64,000 nucleotides of DNA from Stichopus chloronotus. Lineage: Eukaryota; Echinodermata; Holothuroidea; Aspidochirotida; Stichopodidae. The notes beneath the pieces were generated by a model, which worked only from the letters and a program-made list of their open reading frames with translations, was not told the DNA's origin and did no database searches. Below are positions 25,691 through 39,800 of this stretch, piece after piece. The stretch is taken from the NCBI GenBank assembly GCA_021234535.1, contig CM037846.1, forward strand, positions 15,822,150 to 15,886,149. The letters run 5' to 3'. The translations under genes were made by a program, and so were the position numbers. Position 1 is the first letter of the stretch. Every line of letters starts with the position of its first letter.

Positions 25691-28600
25691 CTGCCACATC
25701 ATATTTATGCAATGAAAATGCATGTCTTTCTGAGAGACAGCAAATACAGACAAATAAACCAAGCAACTACACAAACAACAGTCTGACAGCACCTCATTGG
25801 TCCATTGGTATATTTTCTGGCTTTGCCACAAGTCTCAGAAGCACTGTTTTAACTATAACCTGACTATCCAATACACAGGTTGTTAATTCACTTTCCTTTT
25901 ATTTCCTTTATTTTCTTTTTTTTTTTTTTGCAATCCTGCCAGAGTCATCATATTTGCCTGCTTTCAGGCATGACAAAATCTACAAACCATGCTATTTGCA
26001 AGATAAGCCATGAAACACTCTGTCCCATTTTAATGGACTTGTTTTACCATAACTACCACTGATAAGCTATCTAGCCTCGCCACTTATACTTTTCATCACG
26101 AAGCATCCCTATTCATTAAGTTCAAAGATCAGAACGGGGTTTACGTTGATCATCGCCTTCTGAGATGAAATTAGAGCTTCTGAGGGAACCAGAGAACCAA
26201 ACGCACAGTGTGAGTTTGAGAGTATTCTGAACCAATTTATACAAGTACTAGTGGCACACCCATCACGATGTGTTCATCAGAGATGAAGCAAAATCTCGTC
26301 TAAATTTGTGTCAAGATATTCACAAAGGTTAAGCAATACTTACGTTAGGTGTTTTCATAACAACAGAAGTGCATTGCCTACAGCGAGGCAAGCCTCTGTT
26401 GGTTGTTTTGACCAGTTGAATCTAAATTTCATATTATCCTTTGCTAAAATCATATCCACTGAAGTGTCTTTCCCCCAAAACCTGAGAGATCTAGCAGACA
26501 CTGTTTACGTAAATTGAAACTCCGCAGTCCCGAATTACTGCCTGCAGTATCAGCATCGAGTATCAGCGCTAACTGCTTGATTCATCCAGAGGTGATGACT
26601 AACTCAAGCCAGCCATGAAGCTGCCATGCTCGCTGAATCAACGGACAGGGTCGGTAAAACCTATTTGGTATTAAATCTGAAGTCTGGAACAACTGAATCA
26701 AATGATTGCAATAGTTCAAGAATTGAGCCAAAGAGCTGAGCTCCGAGGCATGCTTGTATATGATACACTGCATAAACACTCTCGGGCAGCATACGGTCTA
26801 TTAACACCGTTATAAATGTGTTTACGTTTGGTGGTCACTGAGGGCTATAGTTAGCCAATGATCACGTAGCTAATACTGAAGACATGTAAACTAAATTGCA
26901 TTTAAGTTCTATTTCTATCATGATAATGTAACCTACATGACGATAATGTGCCAGACTTTCCACATGCAGCTCAGTCTATGGTTTGTCCAAAGTGAAATGA
27001 AAGGTTGTACATTTATGTGGTCACTTGCAGACTCATGTATCCTCATTTTGTGAAGTGCCTCAAGCCGAAATACGTAACACACTCCTTTCACTTGGTCTGA
27101 AACTGGCAATAAAATAGTCACGTATAGAAACAGAGTGTAAAACAAATAACATACCTCTGCACTTTCTATCTAGCACTATACAAAAACATCCATATTACAA
27201 GCACCCAGAGAATGTATGTAACACATTATATACCTTTTTAGGTATACATGTTTTATTAGTAATAGGTACTTTACAGAAAACTAACTTCAATCCTGCGAAA
27301 ATTACTAGGTTAAACAGGCATTGTCTTGAGTCAAGAATTCAAGATGCAACATGATATCTTTGATCCCCTTTTGAGAGGGAACAGCGGAACACACTTAAAT
27401 TTTAATTTACCTTTGGGCACCAGAAGAAAACATTTACACATTCATATATTACAATACTTGTCAAGTGTCCCCAGGCTGCATGCCATGTTAGCGCACTTGA
27501 CAAAGTTAAGCTCTCATCATACTGTATAGCGCAATTTGCACACTCTGTTACGTTATGATATGATAATTTCAGGGAATGTTTGCAAGACTAAGTGCTTAAA
27601 TGCCCTGTTACATGTTAATTTCTGTTTTATTCTGGTGGTATTCTCATGAGCAATCGAGAAATCAAGGAAATATGTGCCTGCAGGAATGTATTTGTACCTA
27701 AAACGTACCTGAAACCTGATATGACTTTCATACAATCATCACTCCCTTATGAAAATCACCAACAGGCACAAGAAATAGTGGGTTTCAATGAATTATGACT
27801 GACAAATAAAGATGGGACATTCTGTATACCAGTTAAAACAAACATGTACATGTTCTTCGGTGGTTTTTTTGTAACAAGGTTTGTGCATGCACAAAACTTT
27901 TCAGTGCACTGGAGGTGACTGGCTACCAGACTTCTCCAGACATGTAACGCAGTTGTTGCACATGCAAAGGACGTTCATCGAAAATTGCATCGAACATTGC
28001 ATGTGCATCTAGCGGATGTTCACGGATCTAAAGAAACACAATCCGTTTCTCATCCATAGGGCCAGTGAGGCAGTGTGTTACTCTAATGCCTAAGGTGTGA
28101 CAACAATTTTACTTTGCCAATCACCTAAATTAATTTTTGCAACCAATATTGAAAACTTAACAAACTATGATACTGTGTACAGAAAAGGAAGGATGACATT
28201 ACCAGTCTCCAGTATACAATACCAGTGAAGCAAATCATCATACTTATTTTTTAGTCTTTGTTTGAGCAGTGTGAGCATATATAAACATGAAAATGATATA
28301 TCTATATCACTTTTCCTGTGACTTCTTCCATTGATGGTGATATCACAATTTAAGTAAGTAGAGTGAAACACAAACTATCGCATTTCGGGTCTGCTTTTCC
28401 TACTTCCTTACTTTTCCCAGCAAACAATTTTCTACAACATTATCTTCACATTCCATACGTACTGCAATGTTTCACCGGCGAAGTAACCCGCCCTAATTGT
28501 GACTATTAAATCCAATCAACGAGGCATTAACACAATAACTACACCAACCATCACCCAACCGTACCCTGCAGGTATGTATCTTTTCTACGAGGATCGACCC

Positions 28601-31483
28601 CAGGGGCGATGCAGCTCAATTGAGGTGGAGCAGCAAATTGTTAATTTTACACTGAGCCTGCCAGCGTGATTGCACAATCGTCAAGCCCCAGGCAATGATG
28701 CAAGTTCCACCTTCTGATCTCATCTCAAGCAGTGGTTAAGACTTTTGGCTGACTTACCATGTAGTGTGCCTCTCACTTCCATCCTCTTGTTTGCTGTTTG
28801 TTTATGGGCCACCACATGTAAGGCTCACTGTTTCAACAGAGCAGTTTAAACTTATTACAGTCGTACAAATGTAGTTGGAATGATTGAAAAAAAGAAGCAC
28901 AGACAGCTGTCCGTTGTTTTCAGCTCAAAAAAGTAGGATCAACCCAAAGGGGCAAATGTATCTGCCTGCAATAAAGGCAATACAGAGTTTGATAAACAGG
29001 GGAAAGGAAGAATTTATGGCCTACATCTAGTTTACTCAGATGGAAGATTACTCAAACTAAACCCTCCACTTTCCCTTGCAGAAAAAAGACCACTAATCTG
29101 GACAGAGAGTATGTGAAGGTTAATTAAAATTTAGAAATTTGAAAGTGTTAAAGATGCAGAATTCTCAGGGTTACATACAATCTAACAAAGTAAACTTCAA
29201 TGTATACTGAACATATACGCAGGGACTTGTTACTCTTAGCAACTCAATGATGAAGCAAAGGTTTTTATGTGTGAACTAACTGCAGTAATATATTTATGTC
29301 ATCCATAGAGAAATCCCTGCCTCAAGAAGATTTTTTTTTTAATTCATGTAGGTCGTTATCATAAGCATCAGCTCATGAGAGGGCTTATGGTGATATAATT
29401 TATTCAAATGTCTATGTTAAAGGAAAATTATGCCTGTGGTGAAAAAAGTCTTATTTTTTTAGTTAGCCTATAAAATTAAAGGTATAGATCAGCTCACTAA
29501 TCGCAGTTTAATTGGGACATTATACGTAGCACATTTGGTCTCAATTTGTCCTAGTTGAGTGGGTGGGCTATTCTTCTTCTTTTTTTTTCTGCTGCAAGTT
29601 TAAAATACGACTTTCAGGCATGCAAAAAGACATCTCAACACAGAAAATGTGAAACTGTTTGTCTCATATTTTCAAGAGAATTGCAACACACATGCACGAT
29701 CAGTGACAAAAAGAAAACAAGGGGAGTTTCTAAAGAAGCAAAATAGACTGTTACAGTATGTCGAATTTGCATCATCTTGCAAAAGACTAAATAAATTGTC
29801 CATGTCATAAAACAAGCATACTATAGCACCATCTTCCGAGGGGTTTAGTTGCCAAGTAGATGGATGGTGTTCTGAACAAAAAAGAAAGAAAAAAAATGAC
29901 AAGACCTTGGCAATTGCATTTCAAAGAAGTTTGTAGAAATGCACATACCCACATATGCCCACCAAGTCACATTCTATGTTAGAGAGCTCTGTGACATGTG
30001 GTAAGTCTACTTCAAACTGTTATCAGTAAGTACAGTAAAGAAATCATGAATTAAATGTCCTTGTAACAGAATATATGATCATTACCACTTTCAGACAACC
30101 AAAACTGAGATCCATGGTCCCAAACTTATACTCTCATCGATAATCTGGCCACACTTGCGGTAGTCTCCACAATTTTTGCGAGGGTGGCTATGGCCTGCAA
30201 GAAGGACAGTTTACAGTAGTCTCATGCCTGTCTCATTTACCCAAAAGAATCCACCATATACCCCCTACCTTGCCTTGCGTGCTTATAGTAGACGCAGATC
30301 AACATTAAGTTGGTCATCGTGGTTGTCGACTACGTCACAAGCCTCAGAGATCACAGTCAGTTACATAATAATGGCCACACGCTTTGTATACATAGATAGT
30401 GTTAAAAACTCTGTTGGGCGTGAAGTTGAACATATTGTGTTGTCCATGAGGACTTCATTTCAAAAGGTCAAGAATATGAATGAAAATGGCTTAAAAAGCT
30501 TAAACATTAGTCATAAGACATGTTCCTTGGATGGAATTCCCCTTCAATAAGGCTAGTTAGTCTCTATTCTCTTTATGTCTAAATCTTTTTCCGTTAAGAA
30601 TTACTTCCATTATCATGCATATACTTTGCATGTTAAAAGGTAGATAACTCATGTATTTTGTAATGTCACAGCAGCTCAAATACCCATACCATACCAAAGA
30701 CTTTGCCATGACACATTTAAAAATTTCATTCACCTGGAACAACATTTGAACTGTATGCTACTGTACTCCAGAGTCCAGACCAAAATCCAAGCTAAAAAAA
30801 GAGCTTTATACATTAACAGTAGGATGGATGCACTTAGCACACAGAAACTCCTATCAGAGATATTAAAGCTGCCTTTACACCTAGCTATATTAGATATTCT
30901 GTCAAGTGAGGACACTTTGCATAAATTTCACGTCAAAATATTCAAATTGGACAAAGTCAGATCATGTTTACGAGGAACCTGCATGCATTTTTAGAGACAA
31001 GGTAAACTGGGTCTGCAAAAATAAACTCGATCCTGATGACAGATGCCTGTGTGAGACTATATTGTCAGTGATTTACAGTCACTGTATAGGCTGTTTGGCA
31101 GAGTGAACAAATGTATATTTAAATGCAATATTTATGAAAGTTCAAATGTACTGAACTAAACTGGGATTGCTGCAAAATCTCAAGGTATACTTTGTATGAT
31201 TACAAGGCCACCTCTATTTTTAGTTTTTCTTGTATTCTGATCATTTACTAAAACAGTATAAACTGACACCTTACCTATTAGTGTTTGTATGTATGTATAC
31301 ATGAAAAGAAATGAAATGAAAGCGTGATCATTTTGTAAGACCTTATTCTGTTATGATATATATCATTAGCAAACATGTTGTTTGACAGGCCGTTGATTAA
31401 GCATACTGAAATAAGACACGGGACAGACTACGGGAACAACAGCTTGGTAACCATCCGTACAGTCTCAACACATACAGCTGAAC

Positions 31484-31867
31484 ATGAAGGCATATAAGGC
31501 CTCTAAGAAAGGATATACAGTAGCTCTCAATGCAGCTGTGATGATCCATCAACGGTATGTGAGATATCACAAGATGCCTTTTGGTTCAGAGCTACAGAGT
31601 GTACTACATTCCCTAATGATCTGCATCACAAAATTACGTCTGAAAGGTGACGATGATGGCGCGGTTTTCTTGGTCGATGAAGTTGAATTCTCCTTCGGCG
31701 AACTGACGAGTCACAACACGCAAGCAGCAAATGTCACATGTACTGTACGGACACAAACACTCCATACACAGTCAGTTCTGCGTTGTTCATCAATTTCATT
31801 TGAGATCACAGGACATGAATATGACTTAACTAATAATGTCATACTTGACACCCGAGTCCGTAGTTAA
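31484..31867 (+). CDS. Unassigned 127-codon open frame
   Basis: It starts at an ATG and runs to TAG, with a plausible protein composition (MKAYKASKKGYTVALNAAVM, LRLKGDDDGAVFLVDEVEFS). The opposite strand is also locally attractive: FAEGEFNFIDQENRAIIVTF follows a CTCGTCAG acceptor-like site and precedes a GTAATT donor-like site (about 31646-31706). Only one strand, or neither, can be right. No family is recognised. Confidence 0.2.
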   Translation: MKAYKASKKGYTVALNAAVMIHQRYVRYHKMPFGSELQSVLHSLMICITKLRLKGDDDGAVFLVDEVEFSFGELTSHNTQAANVTCTVRTQTLHTQSVLRCSSISFEITGHEYDLTNNVILDTRVRS

Positions 31868-32079
31868 AAATGCAGGTACACTTAATCTCAACGGAGAATA
31901 TGTAGATACCCATAAGAATTAGAGCAAACATACTTTCAGTGCAGTCTATAATTCCCACTTGTGTGTAATTACCATAATGCATCCAGGTATAAAGTCTATA
32001 CCTAGGTATAAGATTGTAATCTAATCTTACCCAATGTGTAAGATTATACCTTATGTATCAGTAACCATTGTCGAACCAC

Positions 32080-32225
32080 CACCAATGAAACAGGGTGTTA
32101 AGTGTCCTCCAGTTAAGGTCAGATAGCATTAAAAGTGGTGTTCAACTACTGTCAATTCATTCTTGACATCCATCCCAGACAACAGTGCAGTTGTTGTTCT
32201 AAGACAGGTAAGTGAGGAGTAGATT
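32080..32225 (+). mobile_element. Foldback family, right end (type B)
   Basis: The segment ends GTTGTTCTAAGACAGGTAAG, then TGAGGAGTAG. The preceding GTGTCCTCCAGTTAAGGTCA may be part of the arm. The left end was not identified. Confidence 0.5.
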
Positions 32226-32809
32226 AATGGCAGTTACTCATCACCCCAAGCTATATTTTTGGCTGATAGCAAATTCTTTACTGGTTCTGTTCCTTTGGTT
32301 GACAGCAAATTCGAAAGATGCAGAATAGCTTATATCTAACAAAGCACAAGTTGTCTTGAATACACATGTGGATGAATTTTCAGACAGGATGTGGGAGGGA
32401 CTAAACAGCAGTAGTTGGGAGAATTGAAACTGTCTGGGACGATGAGTTTTTGTCTTAAAATTTATATACCTCTGAGTTTACAGTGTAGTGATCTGCCATG
32501 AACTATGTACAAGATATGGAAGACTAGCTAGGCGAAAACAAATTATGACGAGCTTTGAGGAATAAAATAACATTTGCATAATTATGAGTGAATCATTGTG
32601 CTGACGACTATCTATTCCTGAATGTACACAAAAATGTGAACTCAAGGTTCCACAATAACAGCTTCTGCTCTGCCGGGGAGGAAAATCTTCAGACTGAGCA
32701 ACAACACATGGTGTCTCTCGAAACAAATTAAAGACAACAAAGGCCAAGTTTAGGCAAATAGGGAGTGGTTCTACAACTTTATTCTGGTGCGTGTTGCGCA
32801 GGGTCAAAC

Positions 32810-32872
32810 GATGCAATAGTATGAACAAGGGGTAAGTAATGTATATGTCTATGATGTGGATCTATGAATACC
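32810..32872 (+). mobile_element. Foldback family, right end (type A)
   Basis: AGTATGAACAAGGGGTAAGT, then ATGTATATGTCTATGATGTG matches the type-A right terminus and its conserved flank. The left part is not recognisable. Confidence 0.5.
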
Positions 32873-35657
32873 AGCTAGCACTTGCTAATTCAAGATACTG
32901 CCTTAATTTCACCTAAGCACCAGTTAGTACTAATGTTTGGAATCTACACTAGTAGTAATTTACAAACATTCCATGGTAGGATGTATTGCCCAATGACCAC
33001 CATAGATTCCTGTTTTGTAGGAAAGAGAGAAAGACTTGCTGAGCACTGTCAATAATGAATATCACTTTGCGGGTCCCTTCAAAAGCATGTTACCCACGCT
33101 CGCAGAGAGCTATGTTGCAGCTACCAATGATCCACAGCTGAACAATTCATGCACTGCCAGTGATTTGGAACAAATTAACCTACTTCTGTGATCTATTTTA
33201 CTGTAAAATCATAGATGCAGAAACTATGATTGATTGAATGTGTAGACTCATCCATTTTATCTAGCAAAGAAGAAGGAGAAGTCATGAAGATCTTATCACT
33301 TTGTGGCCATGTAGCTCCGTCCGACGCATCACAAACATAATCCACAATACTCCAAATACCTTGTCACCCACTGATAAAGACAAAAAGATACATGTCTGAC
33401 TTAACGACGTGATCTCTACCTTGTGAATCTCAGCAGAGCAGGTGTTATGCTCAAATTTCTGTGAGAAGCAGCTGTTAGTCACTTTGAAAGTTTTAGGTTC
33501 TACCGTACTGCTGTAGTTTTCACATATACCCAAGCACACATGCAATTGTATATGTGTGAGCAAATTTCACAAGCAGGCCTACAGTATGTAGGGTGCACGA
33601 AACAGGTTGGGGCAAATGGGAGTGTAACCTGACTCTGCTTCAGAGTCCTGAGTCTTCACCAAGAGATTTTCCACTTTCCTTGGAGTGACTCGATCCCAAG
33701 GAATCTTTAAAGCTATAAAAAAAAAAAACATCCATGAAGAATGTCTTATTGTGTGCTCAAACAATTTATGTTCTGTTACAAGTTATAATCAAATATAATA
33801 AGACAGAGTTTATATGTCTGACAAATTATGTTATTAGCAAGGATCCCAAGTCTGACTGACCAACATTGTTTCATGTTCAACAGACAATGTTTGGGGCACT
33901 CCATTGTCTATAATAGGATGATTCCTGCTCAAGATGTAACATTACATGTGCAGGTGGCAGTTGTGAGTTGTGATATCATTGAAACCAACACGAGGTAAGA
34001 GTCGCGACTAGCTTCAGAGTTGTGACTATAGATTCAGTCCGTGAGTACACGACCACAAAAATTTCATAGTCGCCCAAGCCTAATTACAGAAGGTACTTTA
34101 CTACATACTATGCACAATAGCTCCATGCCATGCATGCATATCAACTATTATGAAATATACCTGATATGAAATATACCTGAAATTTCAGAAGTTATGAACA
34201 ACCAGCAGATGCGTGTATGCCTTTTCAAGTTATATTGGACAACCAGATTGTGCCATAAACTTCTTCTGTTTTATTTGTTTTTTCTTCTTTTTTTTTCATT
34301 TTTGACTTTTTAAGGTTACACAAGCAATAACAATTCATCTAACCTCAGGGGGATTTACTTAATAAATGACATTACATGATTCAGTGGAACTTAAAACTAC
34401 AAATTTACAAACTTGGTACCATAATTTCGAAGATGGAATGTCAAGGATTTCAAAGCTGGCCATGTACTTTATGCTGTACAAAGTTAGCAACGTCGTCAGA
34501 TGACAACGAAAAATCTAGAGAAATGCTCTAATTTACATGTAAATTCACTTGCAAATTATTTATGCTTGATTGAGATCAAGCACAACACAAAGTCTGTAGT
34601 TTATCATACTCAAGGACACATCAGCTCTGGAGGATAAAGATGACCAAGTCAACAATTTAGCAACAACACAAAAAGCAGCTCTTTAACCATGTAAGAGCAT
34701 TTTAATGAGCTACATGCAAATTCTACTTAGAATTTCTGAAACACACTTAATGAAAACCAGAGAGGAATTTCTTTCCCGATTACAGTAATTGGACGTACCA
34801 TACAACATTGCACAAAAAAGAGGCCTGCTGTGTATGGAAGGAAGAACAGCCTGCAGCACTGAGGAAGTATGAAATGTATTGACAAAATTAATTGGAAGGA
34901 CAGCTTAATTTCTAAGAAAGCTTCTTTTTAAAGGGATTTAAGCAGACATCCCGACCTCATTTTGAAAAATAATCAAAATCTTGCAGTTCTCTTCTAATTG
35001 TTTTATGTATTGCTGAATGTCAATATACTGTACTTTTGAGCAAGGTGCTAATGCTGCAAAATAAAGCAATGCAACAACAAAAGTGATATCACATTACGAA
35101 AAGGGCATTCATGAATTAGCATAGGGGGTATACTAATTCACTGGGGAGTGATTGCATTTCGCTTCAACTGCAGTGGTTGGCCACTGCAGGTTCACTAGGA
35201 GGAATTTGCTATAAATACTTCGTTGAACACTGCAATTGATCTGACATCAACCACGTGTCATGGCACCATGTATGGTTGGCTCTTCCCTCCTCAATGACAA
35301 TGTTTACAATGTCACAACCTCTAACACACAAAGTATGACAATAACAGCAAGATTTACATTCAGTGCGGATATTGGTAAAGGTCATTCATAAAAGCCGCAT
35401 ACTGTATGTGCCTTTCTGTATAATCATTAAGACAAGTACCCCTTCTGAGAGCAATTTAAATTTTTGACACGATCACTGCAAATGGGAAACCACCAAATGG
35501 CCAATACAATGGACTATCAAGTGGTATGTCCAACGTGTATTACATGTGTTATATATTGCACAGTATGCTATACAGTGACATACATCGGTGTAATAACTAT
35601 AAAGTACAGTATGAGCACTTCAGATGGACTTTTTAACTTTTGTTGAATGCAGTTTCC

Positions 35658-36392
35658 CAAACCCAAAACTCAGCTAGTTTGGACAAGTGACACACTTACC
35701 TGTCACCATACAACTAATGCACATCCCTCTACCGTGCTAACTTATCCACTGGTAACCTTGACCATGCCTCTACCTTTGCCCTACCCTGAAATGGACTAAC
35801 GCCTCCTTCCCTAACTACCAACCAAAAGTGCTAGTTGGATCATTTCTACTCTCTTGGAAGTTTTGTGATTTTTCATTTTTTTGTCATTTTGCATGCTACT
35901 CATTAACTGTTTACGCAATTCTTCAAATTGCACGCTGTACTTTGAGTTTGATATTATGCAAAGGACAGTATTACGCAATTGGTATTCATATTAATGCAAT
36001 TGCTACCTTTCCTTAACGGTAAGTGAAGATATTGCAGCCGTTCAACGACTTCCAATGACGCGTGAGAACTGATGTCTTTTTCGACCAGGTTGTCACTGGG
36101 GTTTCCACAAGCTGTGCCCCACGTGCCGACCCTGTAACAGGAAGGAGCAATGTTTAATCTGCATTGATTTTTCTCGAGCATAGTGGCTGGAGATTGACAC
36201 AAGGCTCTGAAGTTGCCTTCAGACACTCCACTCGAGACAAGACCAGATCCCCCAGGCACACGTCAATTTTGGTTTATGGCAAAGGTAGAGGCAGGGTGGG
36301 TCAAAGGTCACCAGTGCTGTAGATAGATTAGCACGGTATTGGGACGTGAATTGTTGTGTCGAGGCAGGTAAGTTTGGGATGATGTAATTACT
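35658..36392 (+). mobile_element. Foldback family copy (type B, ~730 bp)
   Basis: The left arm (CACACTTACCTGTCACCATA, CTACCGTGCTAACTTATCCA, CTGGTAACCTTGACCATGCC, TCTACCTTTGCCCTACC) is inverted in the right arm (GGCAAAGGTAGAGGCAGGGT, GGGTCAAAGGTCACCAGTGC, TTAGCACGGTATTGGGACGT, CGAGGCAGGTAAGTTTGG). This is the clearest type-B member; the arms are about 110 bp. Confidence 0.8.
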
Positions 36393-36727
36393 GTTTTGAA
36401 CACTGTAATGCACACCTTAAATTGGGAGCATGCCTGTGCAGTCGTGTACCACTACTCATCACCACAATTCATTGTGAGGAGAACTTTTTGCATACCTAGA
36501 TAAAGAGCAGGAACTCAGATTCTACGATAAAACAGCACTCCCTAAATTTCTTGAGGAGTGATAGCACACCTGGAAAATCTATAACTCAAGGCATGGTACG
36601 TTAGGTGATGATCTACACCTTCTAATCAGTGCTATATATGTGAACACTAGAGCTCTATGCATCACTGTTCAACTGTCTGGAATGAATATTCCAACTGGAT
36701 ACTCACCATTGTACGTATTACCATTTT

Positions 36728-36805
36728 TATGGTGTTGAAGGTTACCAGCACTCTTGACATGCTAGATGAGAGTGCAATTGTGTTGAGACAGGTAAGTGAA
36801 GCATA
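36728..36805 (+). mobile_element. Foldback family, right end (type B)
   Basis: GTTGAAGGTTACCAGCACTC, then TTGTGTTGAGACAGGTAAGT matches the type-B right arm, only 340 bp after the previous copy. Confidence 0.55.
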
Positions 36806-39800
36806 AAATAAACTGTGACGATCATTTAGTGGCCTTTAGTACTATCATTGCTTTTAATAGCAGTGTTGTGTTTGGTTAATATTGTTCATTTTACTATTGA
36901 AATTTACCCAAGAGCCTTGTTAAATGCAAACTTAAGAATGCACCCATGCTTCACGTTCGCAAGGGCGAGTAATTCTCACTGTGTGGGCGCTTGCATACTC
37001 ATTCTTTGAGTCCATGTCTGTGTTTTCATAATAATCCCCATTTTGGGTTTTTTTCAAATCTCTGCTGCGTTCTTAGTAAATGTAATGTTCATGCTTGCGG
37101 ACTTAATGGTGACACAGAGAAGCTGAGGACTGGCTGTCCTAACTACAGTTAAATGTAAACAGCTGATTTGACCTTTTCACCACTGTGCAGTACTTTAATC
37201 CCTCTAGCCTACTTATTAAGAAACTCACTCATTCTAAAATGTGAACAAGTGTTGTTCTTAACTAGATGATTCTGCCCACGGACTATGAGTATGGGTGCAT
37301 TCTCATATGCGAATGAGGCCGATGTGATCCTTCCTATGATGGCTCTCTTGCTTTTGCTTATTTAGTCTAAAAATACTTTAAAATACTACAGAAGGGAGGG
37401 GGGAGAGGGAAAGAGTCACCTCTATCGATTTCTCCACGCATATTACTTTGCCTTTTTAAGATTCCAAGCATAGTACACTATGTGTGACATGATTTAAAAC
37501 CCTAGCACAGTGGCCATGTATGTATATGGCCATTCATCCCAATTATAGATACCAAGGAAGAAAAAGGGCATAAATCCTTGTTCAGCCATTATTGTCAGGC
37601 CTGATTTCAAGTAGTCGTTTGGACAACCCACTTCCCATATTTGGCTGTCTAAAATGTATGTTGGTTGTCCAAACTGTTAAGATACTGCAGTTGCATAATT
37701 AGATTGGTTATTATTACAGATGATATTAATAGATAAACTATTTTCTTACAATCATGCAAATGAAGGACAAAGACTCAACAAACACATTACCAAGTGCTTA
37801 GGCTTACAGCCAGACAACATACTAAAGGGGGAAAATGTTTTTCCCGAAGGTGGGGGCGGATATTTTCAGAGAAGGCCAAATGTGCAAAGATGTGTAAGTC
37901 AATGCTAAACTTCAAACTCTCTTGGGGGGGAATTGTTTTTTCAGGGGGAGGAGCCTCTCCCATGGTTATGGGCCTGTTACCACTGCAAACTTTGTTTCAG
38001 AAAATTACTCATTACTAATTAGACAACCAGGAGGAGGGGATTTGGATACTCTGGTGTTCTGCTAAGAGTCAGCCAGTGCAAGTCTACAAATTATGTTAAA
38101 ATTAAATAGGAAAATAGGGCAAATAGACAAATAAAGCATGCAGGATATGAGAGGACTACAACAATTGCAACTTGTAGACTGAGTTTTTCCTTTTGTCCCA
38201 ACTACCTGCCCTTTTTTTTTTAATTTCCATTCTAAATTAGACAGAAACTGATCTAAAATAACAAACACATACACAGCTACAGTAGATCCGCAATTTTCAG
38301 TAAAGAATTTACAATGCAGAGTAAAAACACAACCAAGCAAAATCTCCCACTACACTTCATGTAAAGAAAACAAATTCAAAAAATTAATAAAATACTGTAG
38401 GTTTGAAGTGAGAAATCTTAAAGAAACTGCGGTGCTGTGAATTACTGTTTGAGGAGCCCAGTTCACCATTATAGTTGGTTGAACTGCAAACTTACATCTT
38501 CATTTCCAAAGCATATTAAATGAGAATTTAACAGGACTTTTATGACACCTCAAAGTATCAAATAACTTTGGCATGCATACAATCCACACTTTAGCTATGT
38601 TAATATCCATCAAACACAGAGAGAGAAACAACAGTCGTGTACACAGCAATCTGGGATATAATGTACAACACAGTTGACCAAATTTTGAATGATAGGCTCA
38701 ATGTACAGTATACACAGCTTGGGGAACTACTGTATGTGTAAAAATGAACACGGTGAAATATGTATTAGCTTAGGACATATGCATCAAGATGTTACCTGAG
38801 GGACACCAAAGAAAAACAGTTAATTGTACTTGTAAACACTACGCATTTTTTTTAAACGAGATGTAATTCAGTGGTATACTGTAGCTATGGGAGGGGGGCA
38901 AATAATATGATAGACCCACATGAATTATGAGTTAAATCCACTGATATTCCAAAAACGAGTATATTTGTAACATAGCCTCAGTCATTCATGCAACAGGGCC
39001 CCCCACCCCTCCCTAAAATAGTAATTCCTGCTATGTCCCAGATGTCATTGCTGTCTAAAAATTTAAAAAAAAAAAAGGTTTGGACAAGTGTAGTTCAGGT
39101 GGTGGATTAATTATTAAACTAAACAGTCATGGAGGCATCTTCAACATCCTTTTACTCGGATGATGAGGGACCACCACTAATTGAGGGAGCTATATCCATT
39201 CATCAGCCTACACATAACTGACAGATCTCTGAAAGGGTAATGTTGTACCCAAAAACACCCCTCTGAGACCTACTAGTACAGCATCTAAGCTAATGGTTGG
39301 TATGAGTTCCTTCCAGCAAGTAGTATGCATCAGTGAGGATTATTACCACTCTCTTGGACTTGAAAATCTATTAACAGATATTTTTAATATTCTGTGGTAC
39401 AATACTGTCCAAGTACAATGATCATTACCATGAGATTAAAACTTGCAGAGAGAACCTCCAAGGTGTTGGAAATACAATACCCAAGTTGAGGGTAAGAAAT
39501 TTTCTTGTGGAAACTGAATTGCTTAAACCTTGCACTAGAAAGCATCTATAGTCTACAGTATATGACGTTACATAATAACAACAAAGCTCTGTCGAGAAAA
39601 AGCAAAAGGGCCAACTACATCAAAACAGTGTCCGAGTAAGGAGGTACTATATTTGCGTAGACTATGTATTGCAAAGTTGTTAGTTTAAATTTTCATGCTC
39701 CTGTTCCCAACACCGTGTCACAAATGCATATCACTATTAACAGACATTTAAAATAAGACCTCACATGAAATGCTGAATTTATGCATAAATGTGGCACTGA

